Shown here piece after piece: positions 15,862-22,885 of a DNA stretch of 22,885 nucleotides. Positions within the stretch are counted from its first letter, which is position 1. The number at the start of each line of letters is the position of its first letter. The translations under genes and the position numbers were made by a program. The stretch is taken from contig CANKLK010000017.1 in the NCBI GenBank assembly GCA_947482805.1, positions 1 to 22,885 on the forward strand, written 5' to 3'. The notes below the pieces were generated by a model. That model searched no databases, was not told the origin of the DNA, and saw only the letters and a program-made list of their open reading frames with translations. This DNA comes from Flavobacteriaceae bacterium (GTDB lineage: Bacteria; Bacteroidota; Bacteroidia; Flavobacteriales; Flavobacteriaceae).

Positions 15862-16359
15862 TTATTTTTTTATAAACATATTCGTGTAATATTTTTTTCC
15901 AGTTGTTTCATTAATAGTAATTGATATTCCGAAATGAGTAAAATCTCCTTCTATGTTGGCTTTGTGGCCAGGACTGTTTAGCCAGGCACTCATAGCACTT
16001 TCAGGTGTTTGATAATTGTAAGCAATATTTTCAGATACTCTTTTTGCTCCTAATACATCAACTAAATTGTTAGCTCTTTGCTGAAAATAATCATGGGTTA
16101 TCAAATTATTATCAATCATATAAATATTGTGTTCTTGTGATTTATAGGAGATGTGGTTAATTACTTCAAGGGTATTTAATCCAATGCTTTGACGATAATT
16201 ATTAACAAGTGTAATAACTTTTAACTCAGAATCATTGTAATTATAAGTAGTTACAAGTTTGTTATCAGTCGAAGATCCTTCTGAAGAATCAGAAGAACAA
16301 GATATCATTGTGAACACAATTGCTATTGGCAACAATGCTCTAAACATTTTTGCTTTCAT
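15862..16359 (-). CDS. CAP-domain (SCP/PR-1) lipoprotein
   Basis: The 165-residue product begins with a lipoprotein signal peptide (MKAKMFRALLPIAIVF, lipobox TMISC, lipidated Cys21), then a Ser/Asp-rich linker (22-33). The CAP domain (about 44-165) has VITLVNNYRQSIGL, HDYFQQR, SENIAYNY and AWLNSPGHKANIEG, with the histidines His89 and His131 of the usual metal site. It should sit on the outer membrane or cell surface. CAP proteins bind lipids or other small ligands, and bacterial ones often lack a known role. The start at 16359 gives a normal signal peptide; Met5 is an alternative. Two identical 30-bp elements precede it, probably within its leader. Confidence 0.88.
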   Translation of the reverse strand: MKAKMFRALLPIAIVFTMISCSSDSSEGSSTDNKLVTTYNYNDSELKVITLVNNYRQSIGLNTLEVINHISYKSQEHNIYMIDNNLITHDYFQQRANNLVDVLGAKRVSENIAYNYQTPESAMSAWLNSPGHKANIEGDFTHFGISITINETTGKKYYTNMFIKK

Positions 16360-16380
16360 AGTTAGTAGGTTAAGTTTTTA

Positions 16381-16466
16381 AATAAAGTAGATGTGGGGCA
16401 AACACTTTATCTCGATTAATATTGACAGTTTTTTTTAATAAAGTAGATGTGGGGCAAACACTTTAT
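16381..16466. repeat. Two identical 30-bp stem-loop elements upstream of the CAP lipoprotein
   Basis: Copies at 16381-16410 and 16437-16466 are identical over 30 bp, 56 bp from start to start. Each has arms ATAAAGT and ACTTTAT around a GC-richer centre containing GATGTGGGGCAAAC. Read on the minus strand, each can fold into a stem of 7 pairs plus one G-U with a 13-nt C-rich loop. A T-rich stretch also precedes each copy on the plus strand, in imperfect form, which suggests an older duplication with the core kept. Confidence 0.85.
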
Positions 16467-16507
16467 ATTATTTATTTTGAAAGAACGTAATGCTTTATTT
16501 TGTTAAA

Positions 16508-16539
16508 CAATATTACATGTTTTATCGACTAAATAACAA
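16508..16539 (-). promoter_or_regulatory. Weak candidate promoter for the CAP lipoprotein
   Basis: On the minus strand TTG (16539-16537), a 21-bp spacer and TAATATTG (16515-16508) match the consensus with one mismatch. If used, the mRNA starts near 16501 and both 30-bp elements lie in a leader of about 140 nt. Confidence 0.35.
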
Positions 16540-16669
16540 ATAAAATCGATGAAATACATATATTTAAAAATAAACAATGTAATAATCTTACTTTTTAACA
16601 TATATTTATATTCTCATTAACTTTATAAAAAACAAAAAAACTTATAATTTAATATTTAGGATTATAAAA

Positions 16670-16677
16670 TATATTTG
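16670..16677 (+). promoter_or_regulatory. Candidate -7 box for the aldose-epimerase-like gene
   Basis: TATATTTG matches TAnnTTTG exactly and lies 20 nt before the TTG start at 16698. No upstream TTG is seen at normal spacing. Confidence 0.45.
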
Positions 16678-16697
16678 TGTTATAATAAACAACTATT

Positions 16698-17552
16698 TTG
16701 ACAACAACTATTTTCAATTCAGAACTTTCTGCAACAATTAATCATAAAGGAGCTGAGTTGGTTTCTTTAAAAAAAATTGATTCAAGTAAAGAATACATTT
16801 GGGAAGGAAACCCAATTTTTTGGGGGAAGCACTCTCCTATCCTATTTCCAATAGTTGGTACATTAAAAAACGATTCTTATACTTATAAAAATAATCCTTA
16901 TACATTATCTCGTCATGGATTTGCTAGAGATATGATATTTAATTTGATTGACTCTACTGAAAATATGGTAATTCTATCATTATCATCTAATGAAGTAACC
17001 AAAGAAAGATTTCCATTTGAATTTGAATTGCGGATAATTTACACTTTACACTTTTCAATATTATACGTAAATTATCAGGTCATTAATAAAGGTTTTGAGA
17101 TAATGCCTTTCTCAATTGGTGGCCATCCTGCATTTGCTTTACCTAAAAAATTTGAAGATTATAGTTTGCAATTTGAAACAGATGAAAATTTAACTTGCTA
17201 TCAATTGGATAATGATTTGCTCTCAGAAAAGACAAAACAAATAGAATTAGTAAAAAACAGATTACCCCTAACCTATTCTCTTTTTGAAAATGATGCTTTG
17301 ATTTTTAAAAAATTAAAGTCAAAACAAATCCAAATTCTCGAAACTGGGCTTCCAATATTGAATTTTGCTTTTAACGATTTTCCGAATTTTGGAATTTGGA
17401 CAAAAATCAATTCGCCATTTATATGCTTAGAACCTTGGGTTGGCTATTCCGATGTTTTGAATACTACTGGAAATATTATGGAGAAAGAGGGAATTCAATT
17501 GCTTGAAAGTAATTCTTCAAAAGAATTTAAATACAGTATTGAAATTCTATAA
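16698..17552 (+). CDS. Aldose 1-epimerase family protein (LacX/GalM-like)
   Basis: The 284-residue cytosolic protein has the galactose-mutarotase beta-sandwich signatures: NHKGAELVSLKK near the N-terminus, FPIVGTL, LSRHGFARDM with a conserved His (about 75), IGGHPAFALP with the second His (about 153), and FICLEPWVGYSD with the likely catalytic Glu near 250. It resembles the LacX-type subgroup more than GalM itself. It should interconvert alpha and beta anomers of sugars; the actual sugar is unknown. The start is TTG: no ATG lies near the N-terminus and the homology begins at once (TTTIFNSELSATINHKGAEL). It appears monocistronic. The 100 nt after the stop show no terminator hairpin. Confidence 0.85.
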   Translation: MTTTIFNSELSATINHKGAELVSLKKIDSSKEYIWEGNPIFWGKHSPILFPIVGTLKNDSYTYKNNPYTLSRHGFARDMIFNLIDSTENMVILSLSSNEVTKERFPFEFELRIIYTLHFSILYVNYQVINKGFEIMPFSIGGHPAFALPKKFEDYSLQFETDENLTCYQLDNDLLSEKTKQIELVKNRLPLTYSLFENDALIFKKLKSKQIQILETGLPILNFAFNDFPNFGIWTKINSPFICLEPWVGYSDVLNTTGNIMEKEGIQLLESNSSKEFKYSIEIL

Positions 17553-17653
17553 TTACATAAAATAAGGCTTTTTAAACGAAACTAATTTAATTGAAAATGA
17601 ATTTATAGTACACTGTTATTTATTCTTTGTTAAATAGAAATTTTAAATAATAG

Positions 17654-17884
17654 TTAGTTGCTGAGTTTAGGCAAAGTTCTAACGTACAATTCTTCTACTT
17701 TTTTTCTGGCCCAATCGGTCTTTCTCAGAAAAGTCAAGCTAGATTTAATACTTGGATTATCAGTAAAACATTTAATTTTTATTAATTCTCCTAATGTATC
17801 AAATCCATAAAAATCTACAAGAATTTCGAGTATTCTTTGTAGTGTAATGCCGTGAAGCGGATCTTTTGAGGTATTGTTTTGCAT
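17654..17884 (-). CDS. VF530/DUF2132-family DNA-binding-like protein
   Basis: The 76-residue protein carries the VF530 family pattern almost end to end: [40 protein letters not shown] and [17 protein letters not shown]. The family has a compact helical fold and is suspected of binding nucleic acid, but no function is established. The ATG at 17884 precedes the family start by about eight residues. It lies 29 nt downstream of the peptidase terminator, so it needs its own promoter; only a weak TATATTTC is visible on this strand at 17907-17900. Confidence 0.88.
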   Translation of the reverse strand: MQNNTSKDPLHGITLQRILEILVDFYGFDTLGELIKIKCFTDNPSIKSSLTFLRKTDWARKKVEELYVRTLPKLSN

Positions 17885-17912
17885 ATTGTAAAATTAGAGA
17901 AATATAAGTTAT

Positions 17913-17948
17913 AAAAAAACCATCTCAGTAATCATTGAGATGGTTTTT
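17913..17948 (-). terminator. Intrinsic terminator of the S8 peptidase gene
   Basis: CCATCTCA (17920-17927) and TGAGATGG (17936-17943) form an 8-bp stem, extended by A5/T5 pairs, with an 8-nt loop. On the minus strand it ends in seven T's (17919-17913). It lies 18 nt after the peptidase stop codon. Confidence 0.85.
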
Positions 17949-17966
17949 AAATATGTAATTGAACAA

Positions 17967-19499
17967 CTATTGAACCGCTAAAAAAGCATTCACATTGCCG
18001 AAACCATATTCTGAACTTCTATTTGGAAATAAATTGGCCGATTGTCTCATTTTTGTCAACACCTGATCTCTTGTCCAAGTAGGATTTTTAGCCCAAACTA
18101 AAGCCGCAATACCAGCTGTTGTTGCTGTAGCTACCGAAGAACCACCAACATAATCTGATTGATTTTCATAATAACTACTTATTGGAACTGTATTTCCAGA
18201 AGTAGCTCTTTGCATTGCTACCGTAAATTCAACTTTACTACCTGTGTGGCAATCGCTACATGCTTGCAAAGTAGTTCCTTCTTTTACTCCAGTAACAGCA
18301 ACTGTTTCTGGCATCCAGGCAGGGAAAATGACGCCAACAAAAGTAGTAAAACTGGTTGAAGTTCCTGCAGCACAAAAGATTAGTTTTCCTTTGCCATAAG
18401 CAAATTTAATGGCATCTTCAATTTTACCAACAGAGAAAATGTGACCCATAGACATCGAAATTATTTTGACTTTGGCATTATTACCTAAAGCTGTAAAAGC
18501 TTTCTTGACAGCTTCTTGCTCTTGAAAACCATCTATTACAACATTTTCTGCTGCACGATAGGTAACTAAGTTTGAATTATAGGCAACTCCGACAGGCAAA
18601 CCTCTATCATTTCTAGGAGATGCAGCAACAGAAGCCATACTCGTTCCATGTCCACATAAATCATTTACGCCATCTGTAGTGGTAGTCCAAGGCCAAATAG
18701 AATTTATATAAACTCCATTTTTTTGTATCGTTCTTCCTGTAGAAAGTCCGTTATTAAAATTAGCTCCTAATAATGATTGGTTCGGCGAAATTCCTGTATC
18801 AATTATACCTATAGTTATTCCTCTTCCTGTGCTAATACTCCAAGCATTCGGAATGTTGTGTTGAGCAAAGTTCCAAGGCACTTTTGCATTTGGTGCTGTA
18901 GTAGTAAAATCAGCAGCAGCTAATGTTTGTGATTCATAACCGCAACCTGAACTTGAAGATGAATTTGTTGAATTTGAAGGGGAACCAGAACGACTTTCAG
19001 CATTACGAACATTCAAATAACTATAATCAGCAGGCTCAACATAGCGAATGTATTTAGATTGTCTTAGAGCAATTATAGTTTCTTGCTTTTCAATAATAAC
19101 GTCCATCAAATTCAAATCAATATCGGCAGTAATTAGTATTTTGTCTAAAGTAGTACCTTCATACTTCATAATTATCGCCAATAAATTGTTTTGAATTTTA
19201 GCATTATTAGCTGTTTTTACACGTTCAAAATTGGTCTTCGAATTTCCAAAGCCAATGGTAACTATATTATTACCGTTTACAACGGCGCTCCAAAGTAAAT
19301 GAGATGACGCTTCACTCCAATTGAATGTGCCTTTCGTGTTAAGACTTTCGTCAATCTTAGCATTAATTTGCACAGGTGTTAATGGTGTTTTTTGAGAAGC
19401 ATCTATGATAATTGCGTTTTCAGTTTGATTTTCATCTCTTGAACAAGAAGAAAGAATCACTAACAACAAGAGAGAAACTCTCAGTATTTTTTTTATCAT
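17967..19499 (-). CDS. Subtilisin-like (S8) peptidase lipoprotein with an altered oxyanion-hole residue
   Basis: The 510-residue product has a lipoprotein signal (MIKKILRVSLLLLVIL, lipobox LSSC, Cys19). Residues about 40-165 look like an I9-type propeptide ending in IRYVEPADY, followed by a Ser-rich linker (171-184). The S8 catalytic domain (about 205-510) shows Asp234 in GIIDTGIS, His284 in CGHGTSMASVAA and Ser455 in VGGSSVATATTAG. The oxyanion-hole position, Asn in the usual AAGN, is Thr380 here (CAAGTS; codon ACT on the minus strand at 18362-18360). The Pro of the usual SMATP is also missing. The triad is complete, so activity is possible but perhaps slow. No type IX sorting domain is present. 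It should be tethered in the envelope or on the surface. The gene is monocistronic with a strong terminator. Confidence 0.88.
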   Translation of the reverse strand: MIKKILRVSLLLLVILSSCSRDENQTENAIIIDASQKTPLTPVQINAKIDESLNTKGTFNWSEASSHLLWSAVVNGNNIVTIGFGNSKTNFERVKTANNAKIQNNLLAIIMKYEGTTLDKILITADIDLNLMDVIIEKQETIIALRQSKYIRYVEPADYSYLNVRNAESRSGSPSNSTNSSSSSGCGYESQTLAAADFTTTAPNAKVPWNFAQHNIPNAWSISTGRGITIGIIDTGISPNQSLLGANFNNGLSTGRTIQKNGVYINSIWPWTTTTDGVNDLCGHGTSMASVAASPRNDRGLPVGVAYNSNLVTYRAAENVVIDGFQEQEAVKKAFTALGNNAKVKIISMSMGHIFSVGKIEDAIKFAYGKGKLIFCAAGTSTSFTTFVGVIFPAWMPETVAVTGVKEGTTLQACSDCHTGSKVEFTVAMQRATSGNTVPISSYYENQSDYVGGSSVATATTAGIAALVWAKNPTWTRDQVLTKMRQSANLFPNRSSEYGFGNVNAFLAVQ

Positions 19500-19581
19500 A
19501 ATTTGGTTTTGTTGGTTTGACTATGGCAATTTAATAATTTTTTAATTAACTATATCATTTTCAATAAACTTCATTTTGTAT

Positions 19582-19589
19582 TACATTTG
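19582..19589 (+). promoter_or_regulatory. -7 box of smpB, very close to the start codon
   Basis: TACATTTG matches TAnnTTTG exactly and ends only 7 nt before the smpB ATG at 19597. Transcription would begin at or just before the A of the ATG, so the mRNA may be leaderless. No -33 TTG is visible at normal spacing. Confidence 0.5.
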
Positions 19590-19596
19590 CCGTCCA

Positions 19597-20049
19597 ATGT
19601 TAAAGACAATCAACATACTAAACAAGCGCGCCAAATTTGATTATGAGATAATCGAAACCTATACTGCCGGCATTGTTTTAACTGGAACCGAAATCAAATC
19701 CATACGTTTAGGAAAAGCTAACATAACCGAAGGGTTTTGTGAATTTCACAACGGCGAATTATTTGCCATCAATACACAAATTGATGAATATCTTTATGGA
19801 AATCAATTTAACCACAAAGCTAAAAGTGAGCGTAAACTTTTATTAAATAAAAAAGAATTAAGAAAGTTAGAGAAAGCATTCGACACCAAAGGATTGACCA
19901 TTATTCCATTAAAACTTTTTACCAATGAAAAAGGAATAGCGAAATTAGATATTGGTTTGTGTCGCGGAAAGAAAACCTATGATAAGCGTGAGTCGCTTAA
20001 AGAGCAAGACACCAAACGTGATTTAGATCGAATAAAAAAATCATTTTAG
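19597..20049 (+). CDS. smpB: SsrA-binding protein SmpB
   Basis: The 150-residue protein is SmpB, which delivers tmRNA to stalled ribosomes for trans-translation. The family signatures are [34 protein letters not shown], then [13 protein letters not shown], and the C-terminal tail [16 protein letters not shown], which becomes helical in the empty mRNA channel. The length is normal. The ATG at 19597 is chosen because it starts at the family N-terminus and an upstream in-frame ATG (19576) lies before the -7 box. Its stop codon overlaps the stop of the convergent pcm gene by 4 nt in total. No tmRNA gene is seen in the window. Confidence 0.97.
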   Translation: MLKTINILNKRAKFDYEIIETYTAGIVLTGTEIKSIRLGKANITEGFCEFHNGELFAINTQIDEYLYGNQFNHKAKSERKLLLNKKELRKLEKAFDTKGLTIIPLKLFTNEKGIAKLDIGLCRGKKTYDKRESLKEQDTKRDLDRIKKSF

Positions 20050-20687
20050 TTCTTATTCTCTAACAACGGTACAAATTTAAAATCTCCAAATTCGTGCTTC
20101 TCAAATTGCGTTTCGTTTTTTCGAATTAGCATTGTCATTATTTGCTCATTTTCACCGAGAGGAATAAGAAGCTTTCCCCCTATTTTTAACTGAGCCATCA
20201 ATGGTTTTGGAATGATAGGCGCACCAGCAGTAACAATAATACTGTCAAAAGGCGCGTGATTAGGTAATCCTTTATAGCCATCACCAAATGACAAATGTTT
20301 TGGACGAATACCTAATTTTGGTAATAAAGCTGATGTAATTTTAAATAACTCATTTTGTCTTTCCACTGAAAATACTTTTGCCCCAAGCAAACAAAGCACT
20401 GCAGTTTGATAACCAGAACCCGTTCCTATTTCAAGAATTTTATCATCTTTTTTAACTTGCAATAATTGTGTTTGATAAGCAACAGTGTAAGGTTGTGAAA
20501 TAGTTTGTCCGGCTGCAATTGGAAAGGCTTTGTCTTGATAAGCAAAATCTTCAAAACTGGAATCTAAAAACAAATGTCTTGGAATTATTTTAATTGCTTC
20601 CAACACTTTTTTATCTGTAATTCCTTTATCTTCCAAAAGTTTCGCAAGCTGATTACGAAGCCCTTCATGTTTACTGGTATTTTTCAA
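20046..20687 (-). CDS. pcm: Protein-L-isoaspartate O-methyltransferase
   Basis: The 213-residue SAM-dependent enzyme methylates L-isoaspartyl residues in aged proteins so that they can revert to aspartate. Visible motifs are the N-terminal helix pair, [19 protein letters not shown] (about 58-76), motif [15 protein letters not shown] (85-98), FSVER (106-110), and [19 protein letters not shown] (153-171). The start is TTG at 20687: a stop codon lies three codons upstream and no ATG occurs before the conserved core. A possible promoter on this strand is TTG (20740-20738), 20 bp, TATTTTTA (20717-20710). It converges on smpB with overlapping stop codons. Confidence 0.95.
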   Translation of the reverse strand: MKNTSKHEGLRNQLAKLLEDKGITDKKVLEAIKIIPRHLFLDSSFEDFAYQDKAFPIAAGQTISQPYTVAYQTQLLQVKKDDKILEIGTGSGYQTAVLCLLGAKVFSVERQNELFKITSALLPKLGIRPKHLSFGDGYKGLPNHAPFDSIIVTAGAPIIPKPLMAQLKIGGKLLIPLGENEQIMTMLIRKNETQFEKHEFGDFKFVPLLENKN

Positions 20688-20709
20688 TTTGGGTTAAAGA
20701 TTTATTTGG

Positions 20710-20740
20710 TAAAAATAGAAAACAAATTAGCAAATATCAA
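20710..20740 (-). promoter_or_regulatory. Candidate promoter of pcm
   Basis: On the minus strand TTG, a 20-bp spacer and TATTTTTA match the flavobacterial promoter with one mismatch (final G to A). It lies 22 nt before the TTG start of pcm. Confidence 0.35.
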
Positions 20741-20761
20741 TTCCCATTAATCAATTATTTC

Positions 20762-20769
20762 TATTTTTG
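20762..20769 (+). promoter_or_regulatory. Candidate -7 box for the Gfo/Idh/MocA gene
   Basis: TATTTTTG matches TAnnTTTG exactly and lies 16 nt before the ATG at 20786. No upstream TTG is seen at normal spacing. Confidence 0.4.
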
Positions 20770-20785
20770 TTTAAAATACTTTTTT

Positions 20786-21754
20786 ATGCTTAAAGTTGGC
20801 GTTTTAGGTGCTGGCCACCTCGGAAAAATACACTTACGTTTATTACAACAATCTGATAAATACGAACTCGTTGGCTTTTATGACGAAAACCATGAGAATG
20901 GAGCCAAAATCGAAGCCGAATTTGGATACAAACAATTTGATACTATTGCAAAATTAATTCATGCTGTCGATATTATAGATATTGTAACCCCTACGCTTTC
21001 GCATTACAAATGTGCCAAGGTTTCAATCAAATCAGGAAAACACGTATTTATAGAAAAACCAATTTCTACAACGGTTGAAGAAGCAAAAGAAATTATAGCT
21101 TTAGCAAAAGAATACAATGTTAAAGGGCAAGTTGGCCATGTAGAACGATTCAATCCAGCGTTTACTGCTGTAAAAGATATGATTGAGAATCCAATGTTTA
21201 TAGAAACACACCGTTTGGCAGAATTCAATCCGCGTGGTACTGATGTTCCTGTTGTTTTAGATTTAATGATTCACGATATAGATGCTATTTTGAGTGTGGT
21301 AAAATCAAAAGTAAAAGCCGTTCATGCAAGTGGAGTTTCCGTATTAAGCCAGTCACCAGATATTGCCAATGCTCGTATTGAGTTTGAAAATGGTTGCGTT
21401 GCGAATATTACATCAAGCCGAATTTCGATGAAAAACATGCGTAAATCACGCTTTTTCCAAAAAGATGCTTACATCTCAGTTGATTATTTGGACAAAATAT
21501 GTGAAGTAGTAAAAATGAAAGAAGCTCCAGAAGTTCCCGGTGATTTCGATATGATTTTGCAAAATGCCGAAGGCGAAAGAAAACAAATTTATTTTGATAA
21601 TCCAGAAGTTTCAGCTAATAACGCCATCTTGGATGAATTAGAAACTTTTGCCGATGCTATCAATAACGATACAACTCCTATAGTAACCCTAGAAGATGGA
21701 ACTGAAGCATTGCGAGTAGCGTATATGATTATTAATAGTATGAATGAAAAATAA
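20786..21754 (+). CDS. Gfo/Idh/MocA-family NAD(P)-dependent oxidoreductase
   Basis: The 322-residue protein has an N-terminal Rossmann fold with GVLGAGHLGKIH (5-16) and the family's EKP motif at 90-92 (VFIEKPIS), then a C-terminal alpha/beta substrate domain with DLMIHDIDAI, whose His is the likely catalytic residue. Members oxidise or reduce sugars, inositols or related carbonyl compounds, and some act on biliverdin or trans-dihydrodiols. The substrate is not evident. The hydroxyacyl-CoA dehydrogenase gene starts 93 nt downstream on the same strand, so cotranscription is possible, though a palindromic repeat lies between. Confidence 0.9.
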   Translation: MLKVGVLGAGHLGKIHLRLLQQSDKYELVGFYDENHENGAKIEAEFGYKQFDTIAKLIHAVDIIDIVTPTLSHYKCAKVSIKSGKHVFIEKPISTTVEEAKEIIALAKEYNVKGQVGHVERFNPAFTAVKDMIENPMFIETHRLAEFNPRGTDVPVVLDLMIHDIDAILSVVKSKVKAVHASGVSVLSQSPDIANARIEFENGCVANITSSRISMKNMRKSRFFQKDAYISVDYLDKICEVVKMKEAPEVPGDFDMILQNAEGERKQIYFDNPEVSANNAILDELETFADAINNDTTPIVTLEDGTEALRVAYMIINSMNEK

Positions 21755-21782
21755 GCATAATAAAAGAGTACAGATAGAAAAT

Positions 21783-21831
21783 AAACCATTAAGATATTAA
21801 ATCTTAATTTCTCTCAATTTCTTAAAGGTTT
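21783..21831. repeat. Imperfect palindromic intergenic repeat
   Basis: AAACCATTAAGA (21783-21794) and TCTTAAAGGTTT (21820-21831) are inverted copies matching at 11 of 12 positions. An inner pair ATTAAGA/TCTTAAT also exists. It resembles the short palindromic repeats scattered in Flavobacterium genomes (recalled, not shown here). Confidence 0.5.
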
Positions 21832-21847
21832 AAACTTAAATTTTAAT

Positions 21848-22735
21848 ATGAAAACAATAGCTGTAATAGGCGCAGGAACTATGGGTAATGGAATTGCCCA
21901 CACATTCGCTCAAAGCGGTTTTACCGTAAAATTAATTGATGTTTCAGAGAAATCATTGGAAAAAGGAATGGCAACAATTGCTGCAAACCTTGATAGAATG
22001 GTATCTAAAGGAACTATAAATGAAGAAGACAAACACAAAACCATTGCAAATATAATTACCTATACTGACATTAAAGACGGCGTTGTCGGAATTGATTTGG
22101 TAGTAGAAGCAGCAACTGAAAATGTTGGACTAAAACTTCAAATCTTCAAGCAATTAAGCGACGTTTGCGATCATAATGTGATTTTGGCAACCAATACTTC
22201 TTCCATTTCTATTACACAAATTGCAGCACAAGTAGTAAATCCTGAACGTGTAATCGGAATGCATTTTATGAATCCGGTGCCGATTATGAAATTGGTGGAA
22301 ATTATTCGTGGCTATTCTACTTCAGATGAAGTGACCAAAATTATTATGGATTTATCTGTGAAATTAGGAAAAACCCCAACAGAAGTAAACGATTATCCTG
22401 GTTTTGTTGCCAACCGTATTTTGATGCCAATGATAAACGAAGCTATCGAAACATTATACAATGGCGTTGCAGGAGTATATGAAATTGATACGGTAATGAA
22501 GTTAGGAATGGCGCATCCAATGGGACCATTGCAATTGGCAGATTTCATTGGATTGGATGTTTGTCTTTCAATTTTAAACGTAATGTATGACGGATTTAAA
22601 AATCCAAAATATGCCCCTTGCCCACTCCTAGTAAATATGGTTATGGCTGGAAAACTCGGAGTAAAATCGGGAGAAGGTTTTTACGATTATTCAGAATCAA
22701 AAAAGGCAGAGAAAGTTTCGAAACAATTTTCATAA
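21848..22735 (+). CDS. hbd: 3-hydroxyacyl-CoA (3-hydroxybutyryl-CoA) dehydrogenase
   Basis: The 295-residue soluble enzyme oxidises (S)-3-hydroxybutyryl-CoA or longer 3-hydroxyacyl-CoA with NAD. The Rossmann motif is VIGAGTMGNGIA (6-17), with Asp31 for NAD ribose. Catalytic residues are Ser118 in NTSSIS, His139 in GMHFMNP, Glu151 in MKLVEII and Asn189 in DYPGFVANR. The C-terminal dimerisation domain ends with KSGEGFYDYS. It is the stand-alone Hbd/PaaH type without a fused enoyl-CoA hydratase. It would work in beta-oxidation, butanoate or phenylacetate routes; no sister genes are adjacent. Confidence 0.95.
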   Translation: MKTIAVIGAGTMGNGIAHTFAQSGFTVKLIDVSEKSLEKGMATIAANLDRMVSKGTINEEDKHKTIANIITYTDIKDGVVGIDLVVEAATENVGLKLQIFKQLSDVCDHNVILATNTSSISITQIAAQVVNPERVIGMHFMNPVPIMKLVEIIRGYSTSDEVTKIIMDLSVKLGKTPTEVNDYPGFVANRILMPMINEAIETLYNGVAGVYEIDTVMKLGMAHPMGPLQLADFIGLDVCLSILNVMYDGFKNPKYAPCPLLVNMVMAGKLGVKSGEGFYDYSESKKAEKVSKQFS

Positions 22736-22739
22736 TTAA

Positions 22740-22806
22740 CAATGGATAATGGATAATTGATAATTTAAAAAAAAATTATCAATTGTTAATTGTCAATTAT
22801 CAATTG
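22740..22806. repeat. AT-rich palindromic repeat with TAATGGATAATTG motifs
   Basis: The core is a perfect 12-bp inverted repeat, AATTGATAATTT (22755-22766) and AAATTATCAATT (22773-22784), with a 6-nt A loop. It is flanked by short variants (AATGGATAATGGATAATTG on the left, TTAATTGTCAATTATCAATTG on the right), which together fill the gap between the dehydrogenase and DUF1015 genes. It could fold into a hairpin at the end of the dehydrogenase mRNA. Confidence 0.65.
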
Positions 22807-22811
22807 AATAA

Positions 22812-22885
22812 ATGAGCAAAATAATCCCTTTCAAAGCGGTTCGCCCTACACCAGATAAAGTAGCACTTGTGACTTGTAGAAATTA
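22812..22885 (+). CDS. DUF1015-family protein, N-terminal fragment (cut by window edge)
   Basis: An ATG at 22812 opens a frame that runs off the window. It reads MSKIIPFKAVRPTPDKVALV and then TCRN. This is the N-terminus of DUF1015 proteins as I know them (IPFKAxRPxxxK). The function of the family is not established. Only 24 complete codons are visible, so domain content cannot be checked. Confidence 0.65.
   Translation, partial: MSKIIPFKAVRPTPDKVALVTCRN

Larger units (their letters stand above)
16360..16697. other. 338-nt divergent intergenic region with twin 30-bp elements
   Basis: No gene is visible. It holds two identical 30-bp elements (16381-16410 and 16437-16466), a weak minus-strand promoter (16539-16508) for the CAP gene and a plus-strand TATATTTG box (16670-16677). 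The part from 16515 to 16665 is very AT-rich with no structure I can name. Confidence 0.6.

Noticed and set aside
16381..16466. CRISPR-like pair of direct repeats
   Set aside because: Only two repeats and one 26-bp spacer, no further units on either side and no cas gene in the window.

Overview
The window is AT-rich chromosomal DNA of a Flavobacterium-like member of the Bacteroidota (family Flavobacteriaceae). The grounds are: repeated matches to the Bacteroidota promoter -7 box TAnnTTTG, some with an upstream TTG; a fused alpha/beta 2-oxoacid dehydrogenase E1; families typical of flavobacteria (DUF6155, an OmpA protein with thrombospondin-type-3 calcium repeats, a small 'glyoxalase'-named orphan family); and intergenic repeats of flavobacterial type. 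I see no rRNA, tRNA, CRISPR array, transposase, integrase or phage gene. It reads as core chromosome with a few lineage-specific genes.

Layout. 1-2740: the start of a nucleoside phosphorylase (minus, cut by the window edge), a SUI1/YciH translation-factor-like protein with a long hairpin in its leader, and the fused E1 dehydrogenase. 2773-3798: a cytosolic trypsin-fold protease with a visible His/Asp/Ser triad, on its own. 4020-7254: a probable operon of OmpR-type response regulator, sensor kinase, DUF2231-like histidine-containing membrane protein and an unrecognised soluble protein. 7345-10826 (minus): a small orphan protein, an OmpA-type envelope protein with a consensus promoter and a terminator, and a DUF3817 + YbdG-type mechanosensitive channel pair. 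10921-13043: DUF6155 protein and an SF2 helicase. 13290-15804: a cNMP-fold/CBS/DUF294 protein and, 1 nt later, a DnaQ-fold exonuclease-like protein whose active site looks degraded. 15862-19499: a CAP-domain lipoprotein preceded by two identical 30-bp elements, an aldose-1-epimerase-like protein, a VF530 protein and a subtilisin-like lipoprotein whose oxyanion-hole Asn is replaced by Thr. 19597-22885: smpB, pcm, a Gfo/Idh/MocA oxidoreductase, a 3-hydroxyacyl-CoA dehydrogenase and the start of a DUF1015 gene.

How the genes work together. Linkages supported by spacing are regulator/kinase (5 nt gap), DUF3817/ybdG (8 nt overlap), DUF294/exonuclease (1 nt gap) and the smpB/pcm tail-to-tail overlap. 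Most other genes look like single transcription units with their own -7 box. Promoter boxes correct several start codons: the longest open frames of the OmpA, helicase, smpB, DUF2231-like and protease genes begin inside or upstream of the box, so later starts are given.

No large undescribed multi-gene system is evident. The best leads are the twin 30-bp stem-loop elements before the CAP lipoprotein, the hairpin in the yciH leader, the DUF294 protein with a probably inactive exonuclease partner, and the two-component operon ending in a DUF2231-like protein plus an orphan.
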